NCBI GenBank assembly: GCA_035440445.1
Contig: DAORMJ010000009.1
Span: 62,001-126,000, forward strand
Origin: Ga0077548 sp035440445
Lineage (GTDB): Bacteria; Pseudomonadota; Alphaproteobacteria; Rhizobiales; Xanthobacteraceae
DNA length: 64,000 bases
Direction: 5' to 3'
Positions 49,281-58,606 of this stretch are shown one piece after another. How positions within the stretch are numbered: position 1 is the first letter of the stretch; the number at the start of each line of letters is the position of its first letter. The notes beneath the pieces were generated by a model that saw nothing but the letters and a program-made list of their open reading frames with translations, searched no databases and was not told where the DNA came from. Position numbers and translations under genes: made by a program.

Positions 49281-50501
49281 ATGAATAAGCCCGCAGTTGT
49301 GCAGAAAGCTGGTGCGTCGAGCGCAGATGCTTCGGGGTTCGATTACAAAAGTGCGGTCCGTTCCATTCTTCCGCGCATTGCCGCTTCGACGCACGAGAGC
49401 GACAAGCTGCGGCGGCTCAGCGACGATGCTGCCAATGCGCTACGCGAGTCCGGGCTTGCGCGCACGATCACGCCGAAGCAGTTCGGGGGGTACGAGCTTT
49501 CTCCGAGCGTCCACATTCGCGCCTGCGCCGATATCGGAAATGTCTGTTCCGCTGCGAGCTGGGTCTTGATGGTCTGCGTCGCGCACGACTACATCATCGG
49601 GCGCTTTCCCGAAGAGTGTCAGCGCGAAGTCTATGAAGGGGATCCGGACAATCTGATCGCGGGTTCGCTCGCTCCTGCGGGTGTGATGGAGCCGGTCGAA
49701 GGCGGCTGGCGTCTGACGGGCCGTTGGCAGTTCGGAAGCGGTTGCGATCATTCTCCGTGGTTCATCTTCGGCACCAGGCACCCGAACGCGAAGCCGGAAG
49801 ACCCTACAAACTATCACGTCATGGTGCCGCTCTCCGATGTCGTCATCGAGGACACCTGGCACACGCTCGGAATGCGCGGATCCGGCTCGAAGGACATCGT
49901 GGTGAAAGACGTGTTCGTTCCGAACCATCGCGTGATGCCGACGTATCCGACATTTCTCGGTCTGAGCCCACATGCCAAAGCGCCGACCTACCGGCTTTCG
50001 GTCTATTCGGGCCTACCGGCGATGCTTTCGGGCTCGGTTCTCGGTATGGCGGAAGCCGGTCTCAGGGCTTTCATCGACGCCACGGCTGTGCGTCTGACAC
50101 CCCATGGCGTTGCCAAAGCGAAGAACCCATTGATGCAGAAGCGGGTTTCCGAATCCGCCGCCGAAATCGCCGCCGCGCGCCGTTTGCTCGAAGACATGTG
50201 TGACCGCTTCGACGCCCTGATCGCGCTCGATCAGGCGCCGATGTCACCGCAAGACCGCATCCAGATGCGCTGGGATTCCGCCTATATCGTCGAACTCTGC
50301 CGCCGCGCGATCGAGCGCCTCTATGCGGCATCTGGTGCCGCCGGTCTTTACGAGGGCAATCCGATCTACCGCGCCTACCGCGACATCATGACGGCGTGCC
50401 ATCACGCGGTCATCGACTTTGATACCGTCTCCGGTTTGATGGGACAGTTTACGCTTACCGGCGATCTTGGAGAGAATCCGCGTGGGGCGCCGTTTGCTTG
50501 A
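49281..50501 (+). CDS. Flavin-dependent monooxygenase, acyl-CoA-dehydrogenase fold
   Basis: This 406-residue protein has the acyl-CoA dehydrogenase fold used by group D two-component monooxygenases such as HsaA and C2-type hydroxyphenylacetate hydroxylase. The N-terminal helical region contains LRESGLARTITPKQFGG, the middle beta domain has GGWRLTGRWQFGSGCDHSPWFIFGT, and THTLGMRGSGSKDI-like residues follow (WHTLGMRGSGSKDIVVKDVF). The C-terminal helices end with ASGAAGLYEGNPIYRAYRDI. A reductase gene follows, which supports oxygenase rather than dehydrogenase function. AAGGAGA precedes ATG 49281. It would hydroxylate an aromatic or heteroaromatic substrate using reduced flavin. Confidence 0.82.
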   Translation: MNKPAVVQKAGASSADASGFDYKSAVRSILPRIAASTHESDKLRRLSDDAANALRESGLARTITPKQFGGYELSPSVHIRACADIGNVCSAASWVLMVCVAHDYIIGRFPEECQREVYEGDPDNLIAGSLAPAGVMEPVEGGWRLTGRWQFGSGCDHSPWFIFGTRHPNAKPEDPTNYHVMVPLSDVVIEDTWHTLGMRGSGSKDIVVKDVFVPNHRVMPTYPTFLGLSPHAKAPTYRLSVYSGLPAMLSGSVLGMAEAGLRAFIDATAVRLTPHGVAKAKNPLMQKRVSESAAEIAAARRLLEDMCDRFDALIALDQAPMSPQDRIQMRWDSAYIVELCRRAIERLYAASGAAGLYEGNPIYRAYRDIMTACHHAVIDFDTVSGLMGQFTLTGDLGENPRGAPFA

Positions 50502-50547
50502 CGGCAAACGATCGACCGGCGAACGCAAAGCGAAAGGAGTACGGGGC

Positions 50548-51051
50548 GTGATTACTGACCAGGCGATCTCGTCTGACATGTTCAAGCAAAGCATGCGGTT
50601 GCTGGCGGGAGGCGTATGCATTCTCGCAACGAACAGCGAGGGAGACTGGTGCGGACTAACCATGACAGCAGTCTGCTCGCTGACGCTCGATCCTCCTTCG
50701 CTCGTAGCCTGCGTCAATCAGAGTACGGGCACGCATCGCATGATGACGAGAACGAAGCGGGTGAGCATCAATGTCTTGTCGAACGATCAGACCGACATGG
50801 CAGAATTGTTTTCGTCTAATGCGGTCAGAGGGCAGGAGCGGTTCGAAAAGGGCAAGTGGATCGAGATGGCAAGCGGAGTGCCAGCGCTGGTCGATGCTCT
50901 TGCTGTGCTCGACTGCGAGGTGCTGCAACAGACATCGGTTGGAGAGCATTCGGTATTCTTCTGCGGTGTGAAGAACGCGATGCTGCAGCCCGACAGGGGA
51001 GCGCTTGTGCACTTCAACAGGAAGTTTTTTTCCGTGCACCCGTCGCACTGA
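50548..51051 (+). CDS. Flavin reductase, HsaB/HpaC-like
   Basis: This 167-residue FMN-binding reductase has FKQSMRLLAGGVCILAT at the start, MTAVCSLTLDPPSLVACVNQST (about 40-61) for flavin binding, and a C-terminal half with LDCEVLQQTSVGEHSVFFCGV. It supplies reduced flavin to the oxygenase encoded just upstream. The start is set at the GTG 50548, with GGAG about 10 bases before; the frame stays open further upstream to 50467 within the oxygenase gene's end. Confidence 0.83.
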   Translation: MITDQAISSDMFKQSMRLLAGGVCILATNSEGDWCGLTMTAVCSLTLDPPSLVACVNQSTGTHRMMTRTKRVSINVLSNDQTDMAELFSSNAVRGQERFEKGKWIEMASGVPALVDALAVLDCEVLQQTSVGEHSVFFCGVKNAMLQPDRGALVHFNRKFFSVHPSH

Positions 51052-51082
51052 TCGCCGCGCCAAGTCGGGCCTCAGGAAAACA

Positions 51083-52318
51083 ATGAAAAATAAACGCGCC
51101 AGTGAGGGGCCGCTTGCGGGTCTCAAGGTGATCGATCTGACGTCCGTCGTGATGGGGCCTGTCACGACGCAAATACTTGCGGACTATGGTGCCGACGTTG
51201 TGAAGATCGAACCGCTCGAAGGCGACGTGATGCGTCTTGCGGGACCGATGCGTAGCCCGGCGATGGGTGCGATGTTCATGCACGCCAACAAGGGAAAGCG
51301 CAGTCTTGGCCTCGATGTCAAAAATCCCAAAGGCCGTGCGGCGCTCCTGAAACTTTGCGCCGACGCTGACATTTTCATCCACAACATACGAGGCGCGGCG
51401 ATGCAGCGCCTCGGGTTCGGCTTCGAGGAAATTCGCGCCGTGAAGCGCGATATCGTTTATGTCAGCTTGATTGGATATGCCGAAGGCGGGCCTTACTCCA
51501 GCCGCCCAGCATATGATGACATCATTCAGGGTGCAGTCGGTATCCCGTCGATTTGCGCCACGGTAACAGGATCGGAGCCGGCTTACGTACCGTTGACCAT
51601 GGTGGATCGCGTGTGCGGTATCAGCGCCGCGCACGCCGTCCTTGCCGCCATCATCTATCGCGATCGTACGGGAAATGGGCAGTCCATCGAGTTACCCATG
51701 TTCGAGACGATGGCGCATTTCGTGCTCGGCGATCACATGGGCGGTCGCACCTTCGAACCGCCGCTCGGCCCGACGGGATATTCCCGTTTGCTGGCGCGGG
51801 AACGCAAGCCGTATCGGACGAAAGACAGCTACGTCTGTGTGATGGTCTATTCCGACAAGCAATGGAAGTCGTTCTTTGCGTCGATCGGCGACGGACCCTG
51901 GCAGGCCCGCGCGCAGCACTTCGCACCGCATGCAGTCAGGGCAAAAAACTACGACGAGGTTTATCAGCTTCTTGGCGAGATATTCACGCAGCGAACGACC
52001 GCTGAATGGCTCAAGATCCTATTCGCGTCTGATATTCCGCATTCGCCGCTGCATACGATCGATAGTCTGATCGATGACGAACACCTCGCCGCCGTGGGTT
52101 TCTTTCACGAGGTGGACCATCCCACGGAAGGTTCGATGCGGCTCGCCGACGTCCCGGCGCGCTGGAGCGAGTCGCAGCCGCAACGCCTTACGAATCCGCC
52201 GCGCATCGGAGAGCACAGCGTTGCGCTTCTGCGGCAGCTCGGTCTCGACGAAGAAGAGATCAACGCACTTTGCGCCGAGCAGGTCATCGTCGACGGCAGC
52301 AGCCCGGCTATCGGGTAA
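51083..52318 (+). CDS. Class III CoA-transferase (CaiB/BaiF)
   Basis: This 411-residue CoA-transferase starts AGLKVIDLTSVVMGPVTTQILADYGADVVKIEP and has the catalytic aspartate in RPAYDDIIQGAVG (near residue 146). The HANKGKRSLGLDVKNPKGR segment (about 73-91) is typical. Class III enzymes move CoA between carboxylic acids. Placed directly after a two-component oxygenase, it likely activates the acid substrate or product for further breakdown. ATG 51083 is chosen, as upstream codons overlap the reductase end without similarity. Confidence 0.87.
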   Translation: MKNKRASEGPLAGLKVIDLTSVVMGPVTTQILADYGADVVKIEPLEGDVMRLAGPMRSPAMGAMFMHANKGKRSLGLDVKNPKGRAALLKLCADADIFIHNIRGAAMQRLGFGFEEIRAVKRDIVYVSLIGYAEGGPYSSRPAYDDIIQGAVGIPSICATVTGSEPAYVPLTMVDRVCGISAAHAVLAAIIYRDRTGNGQSIELPMFETMAHFVLGDHMGGRTFEPPLGPTGYSRLLARERKPYRTKDSYVCVMVYSDKQWKSFFASIGDGPWQARAQHFAPHAVRAKNYDEVYQLLGEIFTQRTTAEWLKILFASDIPHSPLHTIDSLIDDEHLAAVGFFHEVDHPTEGSMRLADVPARWSESQPQRLTNPPRIGEHSVALLRQLGLDEEEINALCAEQVIVDGSSPAIG

Positions 52319-52370
52319 AGCTCTTGGCGCGTCGCCTGCGCAATCAGCGGATTTTCACTGCGGCTCGAGA

Positions 52371-52386
52371 TTATACAGTTGTATGA
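52371..52386. promoter_or_regulatory. Palindromic operator, copy 1
   Basis: TTATACAGTTGTATGA matches the local consensus TTATACAATTGTATAA at 14 of 16 positions. It lies 52 bases before the CocE-like hydrolase start, in the gap after the CoA-transferase gene. Confidence 0.6.
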
Positions 52387-52437
52387 TTTATGGCAATCGT
52401 CATAATCGTGCCTCCCGTATAATTCCGGAGCCGGACG

Positions 52438-54206
52438 ATGAGCACTGTTTCCAGACGCACCAAGACGAAGAGCGCACACAAGCTGCTTTTCGACAANNNN
52501 NNNNNNNNNNNATCGAAACGAGCGATGGGATCGTTCTGAAAGCGAATGTCTTCCGGCCGAAGGCGCTGGGACGCTTTCCCGTCATCGTGGCCATGAGCCC
52601 GTACGGCAAGGATGCGCATTTCAAGGATGCATATAAGCGGCAGTGGGATGAGCTGAAGCACATCTATCCCGGAATTGATCGAGACGGTTCGACCGGAAAG
52701 TATCTGCGATGGGAAACGGCCGACCCTGAACGCTGGGTGCCGCACGGCTATGTATTGGTGCACATCGACTCTCGAGGCTCCGGACAGTCTCCCGGCTATC
52801 TCGATCCGCGCGCGCCGCGCGAAGTCATGGATCTTTACGAGGCGATTGCCTGGGCAGCGAAGCAGCCGTGGTCGACCGGCAAAGTCGGGATGCTCGGAAT
52901 TTCTTACTACGCGATCAATCAGTGGCAAGTAGCGTCGCTACAGCCGCCGGCGTTGAAAGCGATCATCCCGTGGGAAGGGTCATCCAACCCTTATCGCGAT
53001 CAGCGCCGTCACGGCGGCATTCTCAGCAATCGATTTCCGGTCAACTGGTGGCCCAATCAAGTGCTACCCAATCAGCACGGCAATGCACAGACGCACTACC
53101 GTGATTCGGAAACCGGAAAGGCGCCGACAGGGCCCGCACTTTCTCAGGAGTTGCTTGCGGGAAACAGGATATCGCCGTCGGATAGCCTGCGTAGTCACCC
53201 TCTCGAAGACGAGTGGTTTCTGCAACAGTCGCCGAAGTTAGAGCGAATTCGCGTTCCGCTACTCTCGGCGGGGAATTGGGGCGGGCTCGGTTTGCACATG
53301 CGCGGCAATATCGAGGGCTTTCTGCGCGCTGCTTCGAAGGAAAAATGGCTCGAGATGCATGGCGGAACGCATTTCGAGTCGTTCTACCTGCCAGAAGGCG
53401 TCTCCATGCAGATGCGCTTCTTCGACTACTATCTGAAGGGGCAGAAGAACGGCTGGAACAAAGAACCTCCCGTACAACTGACCATTCGCAAGCCGGGCCA
53501 ATTCTTCAAGCGTATGGAGCGGGAGTGGCCCCTCGCGCGCACCCGCTGGACCAAATTCTTTCTCGGCGCTGATGAGAAAACGCTTGGCCGTAAGAATGGA
53601 TCGCGAGGAAAGCTGACCTACAAGGGACTTGGGAACGGACTGGTCTTTTCAACGAAGCCGTTCGAAGAGGAAGTCGAATTCACAGGTCCGATCGCGTTGC
53701 GGCTTTGGGTATCTTCTTCGACGCGCGATATGGATATCTTTGCGACGCTTCGCGCCTTCGATCCTGCAGGGAAGGAAGTCGTGTTTTCAGGCGCCAGCGA
53801 GGCTGCGGTGCCGATTACGCAGGGCTGGTTGCGGGTTTCTCATCGAAAGATCAACGCGAGTCTTTCGAAGCCGTACCGGCCGTATCACAGTCACGATGAA
53901 GTGCAGCCCATGACACCGGGCACGGTCTATCCGGTGGATGTCGAGATCTGGCCGACCAGCATCGTTCTGCCGAAGGATTACCGGCTGGAGCTGCTGATCG
54001 AAGGCAAGGACTTCGAACGTGCGGGCGCGACAGGGCGCACGAAAGGTTCCGGACCCTTTTTGCATGATGACCCGCAGGATCGTGATCCCGCCATTTACGA
54101 CGGGGACAACACCTTGTTCATGGGCGGCGAGCACAAATCCTATCTGCTGATGCCGCTCATTCCGGTAGCGACCACGAAAGCGGCAGCGAAGAAAAAGAAA
54201 ACGTAA
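52438..54206 (+). CDS. CocE/NonD-family hydrolase, interrupted by an N run
   Basis: This is a serine hydrolase of the X-Pro dipeptidyl-peptidase/cocaine-esterase superfamily. The start ATG 52438 has GGAG 9 bases before and reads MSTVSRRTKTKSAHKLLFD up to 15 Ns (52497-52511). After them the family sequence IETSDGIVLKANVFRP continues in another frame, so the gap length is wrong. The nucleophile is the serine of GMLGISYYA, a histidine follows in GGTHFES, and the C-terminal beta-sandwich (about the last 200 residues, PIALRLWVSSSTRDMD) is the usual jelly roll. Members cleave esters and amides. The Lys-rich tail (AAKKKKT) is encoded by one arm of a 13-bp inverted repeat with the TetR gene. Confidence 0.83.
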
Positions 54207-54230
54207 CTCTTCGGCTATTTCTTTTTCTTC
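54188..54230. terminator. Inverted repeat between convergent genes, probable two-way terminator
   Basis: GAAGAAAAAGAAA (54188-54200) is the exact reverse complement of TTTCTTTTTCTTC (54218-54230), with a 17-base spacer. Each arm is coding: it gives the lysine-rich C-termini of the CocE-like and TetR proteins. The arms are A/T-rich, giving a U-rich segment at the end of the plus-strand transcript. Confidence 0.5.
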
Positions 54231-54907
54231 TCAGCCTGCTTTTTGCCCGGGGGCGCTTTGAAGCCGGCAACGACGAAGGGCAGGACGTATTTCAACGCCG
54301 TTTCCGGCTGCGACGTATCGAAATCGGAGCCGGCAACCGTCTGCATGCGCCCCGTGTCGGCAAGCACATAGAACATCACGCCATAGAAACACATGATCCG
54401 CCAATTGAACTCCTCGCTGTCCAGTTCCGGACAAGCGGCACGGAGTGCTTTGGGAAAAACCAGCTTCCTCGGATCATAAAGCTCGTTCATGATCTTTCGG
54501 ACTTCAGGGGTAGAATCCGTGGCGAGCTTCCCCGCGAGCTTTCCGAATGCCGTGTGCGCGCGGCTTTCGCGGAACGCAGGCTCCAGCGTGGCGTAAACCA
54601 CGTCTTCCAATTTTGGCTTCTCTGACTTTTTCATCAGCGCCAGAAGATTCTCGCGCTGCTCCTTGATGCGCGGCAATACCCGGCGCATCAAAACCTCTTT
54701 CAGCAAATTCTCCTTGGTGCCAAAATAATAGGGAATGGATCCGAGATTTACTTTCGCGAGCGCCGCAATATCCCGAGTCGAGATGCCATTATAGCCTTTA
54801 TCAGCAAAGAGAATCTCTGCGGCGTCGAGCAAGCGCGAGCGGCTGTCGATATTTTCCGGCATGTCCGCCGATACTTTCGCTGCTTTCCTGGCCAAATCCG
54901 TCTCCAT
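54215..54907 (-). CDS. TetR-family regulator
   Basis: This 230-residue repressor-type protein has its helix-turn-helix at about residues 24-68 (LLDAAEILFADKGYNGISTRDIAALAKVNLGSIPYYFGTKENLL), followed by an all-helical ligand domain. The C-terminus is GKKQAEKKKK. The start is ATG 54907 with GAGAGGA just upstream; the frame is open farther but crosses the operator. A palindrome TTATACAATTGTATGA (54949-54964) lies between it and the divergent hydrolase gene. Three more copies stand before other units at 52.4, 58.5 and 62.9 kb, so this protein probably governs the whole block. Confidence 0.87.
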   Translation of the reverse strand: METDLARKAAKVSADMPENIDSRSRLLDAAEILFADKGYNGISTRDIAALAKVNLGSIPYYFGTKENLLKEVLMRRVLPRIKEQRENLLALMKKSEKPKLEDVVYATLEPAFRESRAHTAFGKLAGKLATDSTPEVRKIMNELYDPRKLVFPKALRAACPELDSEEFNWRIMCFYGVMFYVLADTGRMQTVAGSDFDTSQPETALKYVLPFVVAGFKAPPGKKQAEKKKK

Positions 54908-54948
54908 TCCTCTCGTTGTCTTAGCACCGAAAGCGCTTGCGGTCCGAA

Positions 54949-54964
54949 TTATACAATTGTATGA
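54949..54964. promoter_or_regulatory. Palindromic operator, copy 2
   Basis: TTATACAATTGTATGA, 15 of 16 positions to the consensus, lies between the divergent TetR and alpha/beta hydrolase genes. It is the copy best placed for autoregulation. Confidence 0.7.
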
Positions 54965-55005
54965 ATTATCAATTGGCTGGTTTGATCGTTGAACAGGGGA
55001 ATCTC

Positions 55006-55904
55006 TTGCGCAGGGACGTTCAGATAGAAGCGGAAGGTGCAAAACTCGCCGGTTGGCTGTTTCTGCCTGAAAAAGTCACCGACCGTGTCCCTGTGGTGGT
55101 TATGGCGCATGGCTTTTCGGGGTTGAAAGAGCAGCATCTCGATAAATTTGCGGCAGTATTCGCGGAGGCTGGAATCGCTGCGCTCGTATTTGATAACCGA
55201 AATTTCGGCGCGAGCGAAGGCGAGCCACGACACGAGATCGACCCCATCCAGCAGATTCGGGACTACCGGCATGTCATCACATACGCGCAAAGCTTGCCCG
55301 AGATCGACCCTAACAGGATAGGTGTCTGGGGCACGAGCTATTCAGGCGGGCATTGCATCGTGCTTGGGGCGATCGACCGGCGCATTCGTTGCGTGGCGGT
55401 TCAGGTCCCGACTATTAGCGGGTTTGCAAATGCGCTGCGGCGCACCCCTCCGCATTTGTGGGAAGCAGGGTTGCAGCGGTTCAATCAGGATCGTGCTGCG
55501 CGCGCGGGTGGCGAGAAACCCGCCATGATCCCGGTGGTTTCCGCCGATCGCGGCCAACCCTGCGCGCTTGCGGGTGAGGAGGCATACGAGTTCTCGCAAA
55601 GTACGCTGAAGATCGTGCCCAACAAGCCGCGCGAAGTGACGCTTCNNNNNNNNNNNNNNNNNNNTCGCGCGAGTACGAGCCGGGAATCTACATCTCTCGC
55701 ATTAGCCCGACGCCGTTGCTCATGGTCGTTGCGAACAGGGATCAGACGACGCCTACTGATCTTGCGCTAGAGGCCTACGAACGTGCGCTGCACCCGAAGA
55801 AGCTCGTTATGATCGAGGGTGGCCATTTCTCTCCATACGTCGACAAGTTCGATATTGCGAGTGTGGCGGCGCGTGACTGGTTCGTGCAGCATCTAGCGTT
55901 GTAG
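55006..55904 (+). CDS. Alpha/beta hydrolase, interrupted by an N run
   Basis: This hydrolase of the dienelactone-hydrolase/DltD-like group reads LRRDVQIEAEGAKLAGWLFLP at the start, then VVVMAHGFSG (oxyanion region), nucleophile GTSYSGGH and, after 19 Ns (55646-55664) and a frame change, LMVVANRDQTTPTDLA (aspartate) and IEGGHFSPY (histidine). All three catalytic residues are present, so the gene is probably whole in the genome. I prefer the TTG at 55006, with AGGGGA 5 bases before; an in-frame ATG at 54961 lies inside the operator. It is divergent from the TetR gene. Confidence 0.78.
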
Positions 55905-55925
55905 GCATGGTGGTGACGTCGCAAT

Positions 55926-56960
55926 CTACTTCAGCGCCTTGAAATCGCGCTCTATTGCTATGCGGTCGAGTTTGCGGCCAATCAGCACAATTCGCGTCTG
56001 TTGCTCTCCGCGTGGCCAGCGTTCAAGTCTCACCGGCGGATGAAAGATGTGCTCGACACCATGAATGACGATCGGCTCGCCGGGACAATCGCTTACATCG
56101 ACGATACCTTTCAGCCGCAGCAAGTGGCCGCGGTTGTCTGCTATCAACGCTTCAAGCCAGGCCGATAGCGCTTCCCAGCTGATAGGACATCCGCGTCCGA
56201 GGTGAAACGTCGCTATATCGGAATGGGCATTCTCATGCGACGGGTGATCGCAGGACTCGCCCTTGCAATGATGGTGATACGCGGCGGGCGGTGCTTCATT
56301 TGGTAGCCAGCGAGCAAATTGCGCCTCCTTGGCGGTATCAAGAAAGCCAAGGTTCATGATTGCGGATGGATCGATGCTGGTCTCGCTCGCTCTCAGTTGC
56401 ACGGCAGCAGGATAGCGGCGCGCCAGGATTTCGCCGATCTTCGAGATTTCGTCGCCTGCAACAAGATCAAGTTTTGACAGCACGAGCCGGTCGGCGATCG
56501 CGGCCTGCTTTTCCGCGATTGGTTCCCGGTCAAGGCCTTCTATACCACGCAAGCCGTCGACGACCGTGACGACGCCGTTCAGGCGAAAGTGGCTTGCGAT
56601 GCCAGCATCCGTCATCAATGTATGCAGAATCGGGCTCGGATCGGATACGCCTGACGTCTCGATCACGACGCGGCGAATATCGGCATCGCCCCGGCCGCGA
56701 GAAAGAATTACATCCTGCAAAGCGAGCGCGAGGTCGCCACGCACCGAACAGCAGATACAACCGTTCTTGAGGAGGACAGGCGCGCGCGCCGCGCGCTCGA
56801 TCAGCAGATCGTCCAGACCGATCTCGCCAAACTCATTCACGACGACCGCGGTACCCGCCATCGCCGGATGGTCGAGCAGTTGATTCAAGAGAGTCGTCTT
56901 GCCGCTGCCGAGAAAGCCAGTCAGCAGCGTCACCGGAATGAGGCTATGCGAGAAGCTCAT
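55926..56960 (-). CDS. CobW/COG0523 metal-chaperone GTPase
   Basis: This 344-residue G3E-family GTPase has Walker A GFLGSGKT (15-22), the metal-binding GCICC at 67-71, and SKLD (guanine recognition). A histidine/cysteine-rich stretch HHHCKGESCDHPSHENAH lies near 240-257, and the CobW C-terminal domain follows. These proteins load zinc or other metals into client enzymes. In this operon the clients could be the metallo-beta-lactamase-fold hydrolase two genes upstream. The start at 56960 overlaps the stop of the AhpD-like gene (ATGA on the minus strand); a start 14 codons earlier is possible but less likely. Confidence 0.85.
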   Translation of the reverse strand: MSFSHSLIPVTLLTGFLGSGKTTLLNQLLDHPAMAGTAVVVNEFGEIGLDDLLIERAARAPVLLKNGCICCSVRGDLALALQDVILSRGRGDADIRRVVIETSGVSDPSPILHTLMTDAGIASHFRLNGVVTVVDGLRGIEGLDREPIAEKQAAIADRLVLSKLDLVAGDEISKIGEILARRYPAAVQLRASETSIDPSAIMNLGFLDTAKEAQFARWLPNEAPPAAYHHHCKGESCDHPSHENAHSDIATFHLGRGCPISWEALSAWLEALIADNRGHLLRLKGIVDVSDCPGEPIVIHGVEHIFHPPVRLERWPRGEQQTRIVLIGRKLDRIAIERDFKALK

Positions 56961-57502
56961 TCCGGATTTGGCACTTCGAAGAATTCGAGGGTGAAGCCGC
57001 ATGTGCAGTAGAAGCCGAGAATACCGGCGATTTCACATGCCCCATCCTGGCCGATGACCGCGATGACGCTGTCGAAGGCGTCGGTTCGCGTCAGCATGGC
57101 CCGCGCGCACAGGTAAACGGCCTCGTGGCGCTTGTTGGCGAAGGCGGGAACCTGGCCCGCAAGGATCGCATCGATCGCCGCCTGTGGTACGCCGGCCGCA
57201 GCGGCGATCTTCCGATGGGCAACGGCCACGAAGTCGAATTTCAGATGCGCAGCCGCGGTGAGTACCGCAACCTCGACCTCATCGGAGGAAAATAGCCCGT
57301 TTCGGAGCACATAGTCGGAAAGCGCCTGCATGCGCTTGGCGAAGGGCGCGCTGCTCAGGAAGAGGCGGAAGGGCGCAGGCACCGTACCGCGGCGCTGCTC
57401 AAAGGGTATCGCAACCTCGATCTGCGCTGGCGTCCAGGACTCTCGCGGCGCCTCCTGAAACTTTCCCAGCGAACGGAGCTTGAACTGCGGCGTGGCGGAC
57501 AT
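56957..57502 (-). CDS. AhpD/carboxymuconolactone decarboxylase-like protein
   Basis: This 181-residue all-helical protein of the carboxymuconolactone-decarboxylase family has PAPFRLFLSSAPFAKRMQALSDYVL (about 42-66), then EVEVAVLTAAAHLKFDFVAVAHRKIAAAAG (about 75-104). The CxxC of AhpD peroxidase partners is missing from that helix, so redox activity is unlikely and a lyase or isomerase role is more probable. It lies between the metallo-beta-lactamase-fold gene (8 bases away) and the CobW-like gene (ATGA overlap), all on the minus strand. Confidence 0.8.
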   Translation of the reverse strand: MSATPQFKLRSLGKFQEAPRESWTPAQIEVAIPFEQRRGTVPAPFRLFLSSAPFAKRMQALSDYVLRNGLFSSDEVEVAVLTAAAHLKFDFVAVAHRKIAAAAGVPQAAIDAILAGQVPAFANKRHEAVYLCARAMLTRTDAFDSVIAVIGQDGACEIAGILGFYCTCGFTLEFFEVPNPE

Positions 57503-57510
57503 GGCAGCCC

Positions 57511-58515
57511 TCAGAATTGCGCGAAGAGTTCGGGATGCTTTTTGGGAAGCTCTTTACCGACGCGCCAGACGGTGGCGATGAAATGCGGATTGTTCCGCCG
57601 CCAGAAATATTCGGTCTCTCCCGCGAGTTCGCAGTAGCCCATCTTCATCGTGAAATAGAGCGCCGCCGGATTGGTCCATGTCTTGTAGGCGCCCAGGTTT
57701 TCGAGGAGGTCGTCGGTCGCTTCATCGACCGTCTTTCCGGCCTGGTAATAGTCTTTGACCTTGCCCTGAATGAAATACATGTATTCGAGGAATTCTTTCA
57801 TCCCGGCGAGCGTCAGCGCCGGACCATGCCCGGTCACGTAGATCTCGGCATTCCAGCTCACCATCAGTTCAACCGCTTCCACGAGATGACGGATGAACGG
57901 ATATTGCATGCTGACATGGCGATGACCCATGACGAGATCGCCGGTGTGGGCGACGCCTTCTTCCGGAATCCATACGACGCTGTCGCTTTTGGTGTGAGAA
58001 GGCTTGGTTTCGACGAACACGACCTTATGGTCGCCGATCTTGATGGTGAGTTCGCCATCAAATGTCTGATCGACAGCGCGATACTTCACGTCTGAAAAAT
58101 CGAAACGTGTTCCTACCCATTTTTCATGCTGGAGCCGCGCGTCACCGCTCAGCGATTCCTGTGCTGCGAGCCACGCGCCGGGCGGCTGCGTCGCCATATA
58201 GTCCGCGCAGATCTGGCTTGCGATCACGGTGCTGTCTTTGAGTTCGTCGGCGCTGACGCCGAAGACGTGGTCGCAATGCCAATGCGTGAGGAATACCTTA
58301 TCGATCTTCTTCGCCGACGGTACCTGCTCTGCGATCGTCTTTAGCATGCGGCGCGTGTGCGGCAGGTCGCATAGCGTGTCGATCAGCAGACTTTCATTGC
58401 CGAAGACGAGCAGCATCGCGTTGTTGAGGCCCCAGCTGCCGTCGGGCTGCATGTAGGCATAAGCATGCTTGCTAATCGGGTGAAGACCGGTCGTGAAAGG
58501 AGGAAGCGTTGCCAT
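57511..58515 (-). CDS. Metallo-beta-lactamase-fold hydrolase
   Basis: This 334-residue protein has the zinc motif THWHCDH (His78, His80, Asp82, His83), further ligands in PSHTKSDSVVW and HTGDLVMGHRH, and GHGPAL in the C-terminal part, so two metal sites are expected. A helical C-terminal domain of about 90 residues follows. Members hydrolyse lactones, thioesters and phosphate or sulfate esters. The start is ATG 58515; the frame runs on through the operator but without similarity. It is the first gene of the minus-strand operon, divergent from the quinone-oxidoreductase gene across a perfect operator palindrome. Confidence 0.85.
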   Translation of the reverse strand: MATLPPFTTGLHPISKHAYAYMQPDGSWGLNNAMLLVFGNESLLIDTLCDLPHTRRMLKTIAEQVPSAKKIDKVFLTHWHCDHVFGVSADELKDSTVIASQICADYMATQPPGAWLAAQESLSGDARLQHEKWVGTRFDFSDVKYRAVDQTFDGELTIKIGDHKVVFVETKPSHTKSDSVVWIPEEGVAHTGDLVMGHRHVSMQYPFIRHLVEAVELMVSWNAEIYVTGHGPALTLAGMKEFLEYMYFIQGKVKDYYQAGKTVDEATDDLLENLGAYKTWTNPAALYFTMKMGYCELAGETEYFWRRNNPHFIATVWRVGKELPKKHPELFAQF

Positions 58516-58546
58516 TGTAATTGTCCTTCGCAAGAGCTTTACGAGT

Positions 58547-58562
58547 TTATACAATTGTATAA
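58547..58562. promoter_or_regulatory. Palindromic operator, copy 3 (perfect)
   Basis: TTATACAATTGTATAA, with symmetry extending three more bases each way (58544-58565, 22 bp). It lies in the 91-base divergent promoter between the metallo-beta-lactamase-fold gene and the quinone-oxidoreductase-like gene, and can control both. Confidence 0.75.
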
Positions 58563-58606
58563 ACTGCGCAAGGCGTGTCGTTGTCGCGTTGCTTCAGGGG
58601 AATCAG

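Noticed and set aside
49281..50501. Plain acyl-CoA dehydrogenase
   Set aside because: A flavin reductase gene follows directly and the catalytic region resembles two-component oxygenases, so dehydrogenase function is less likely.
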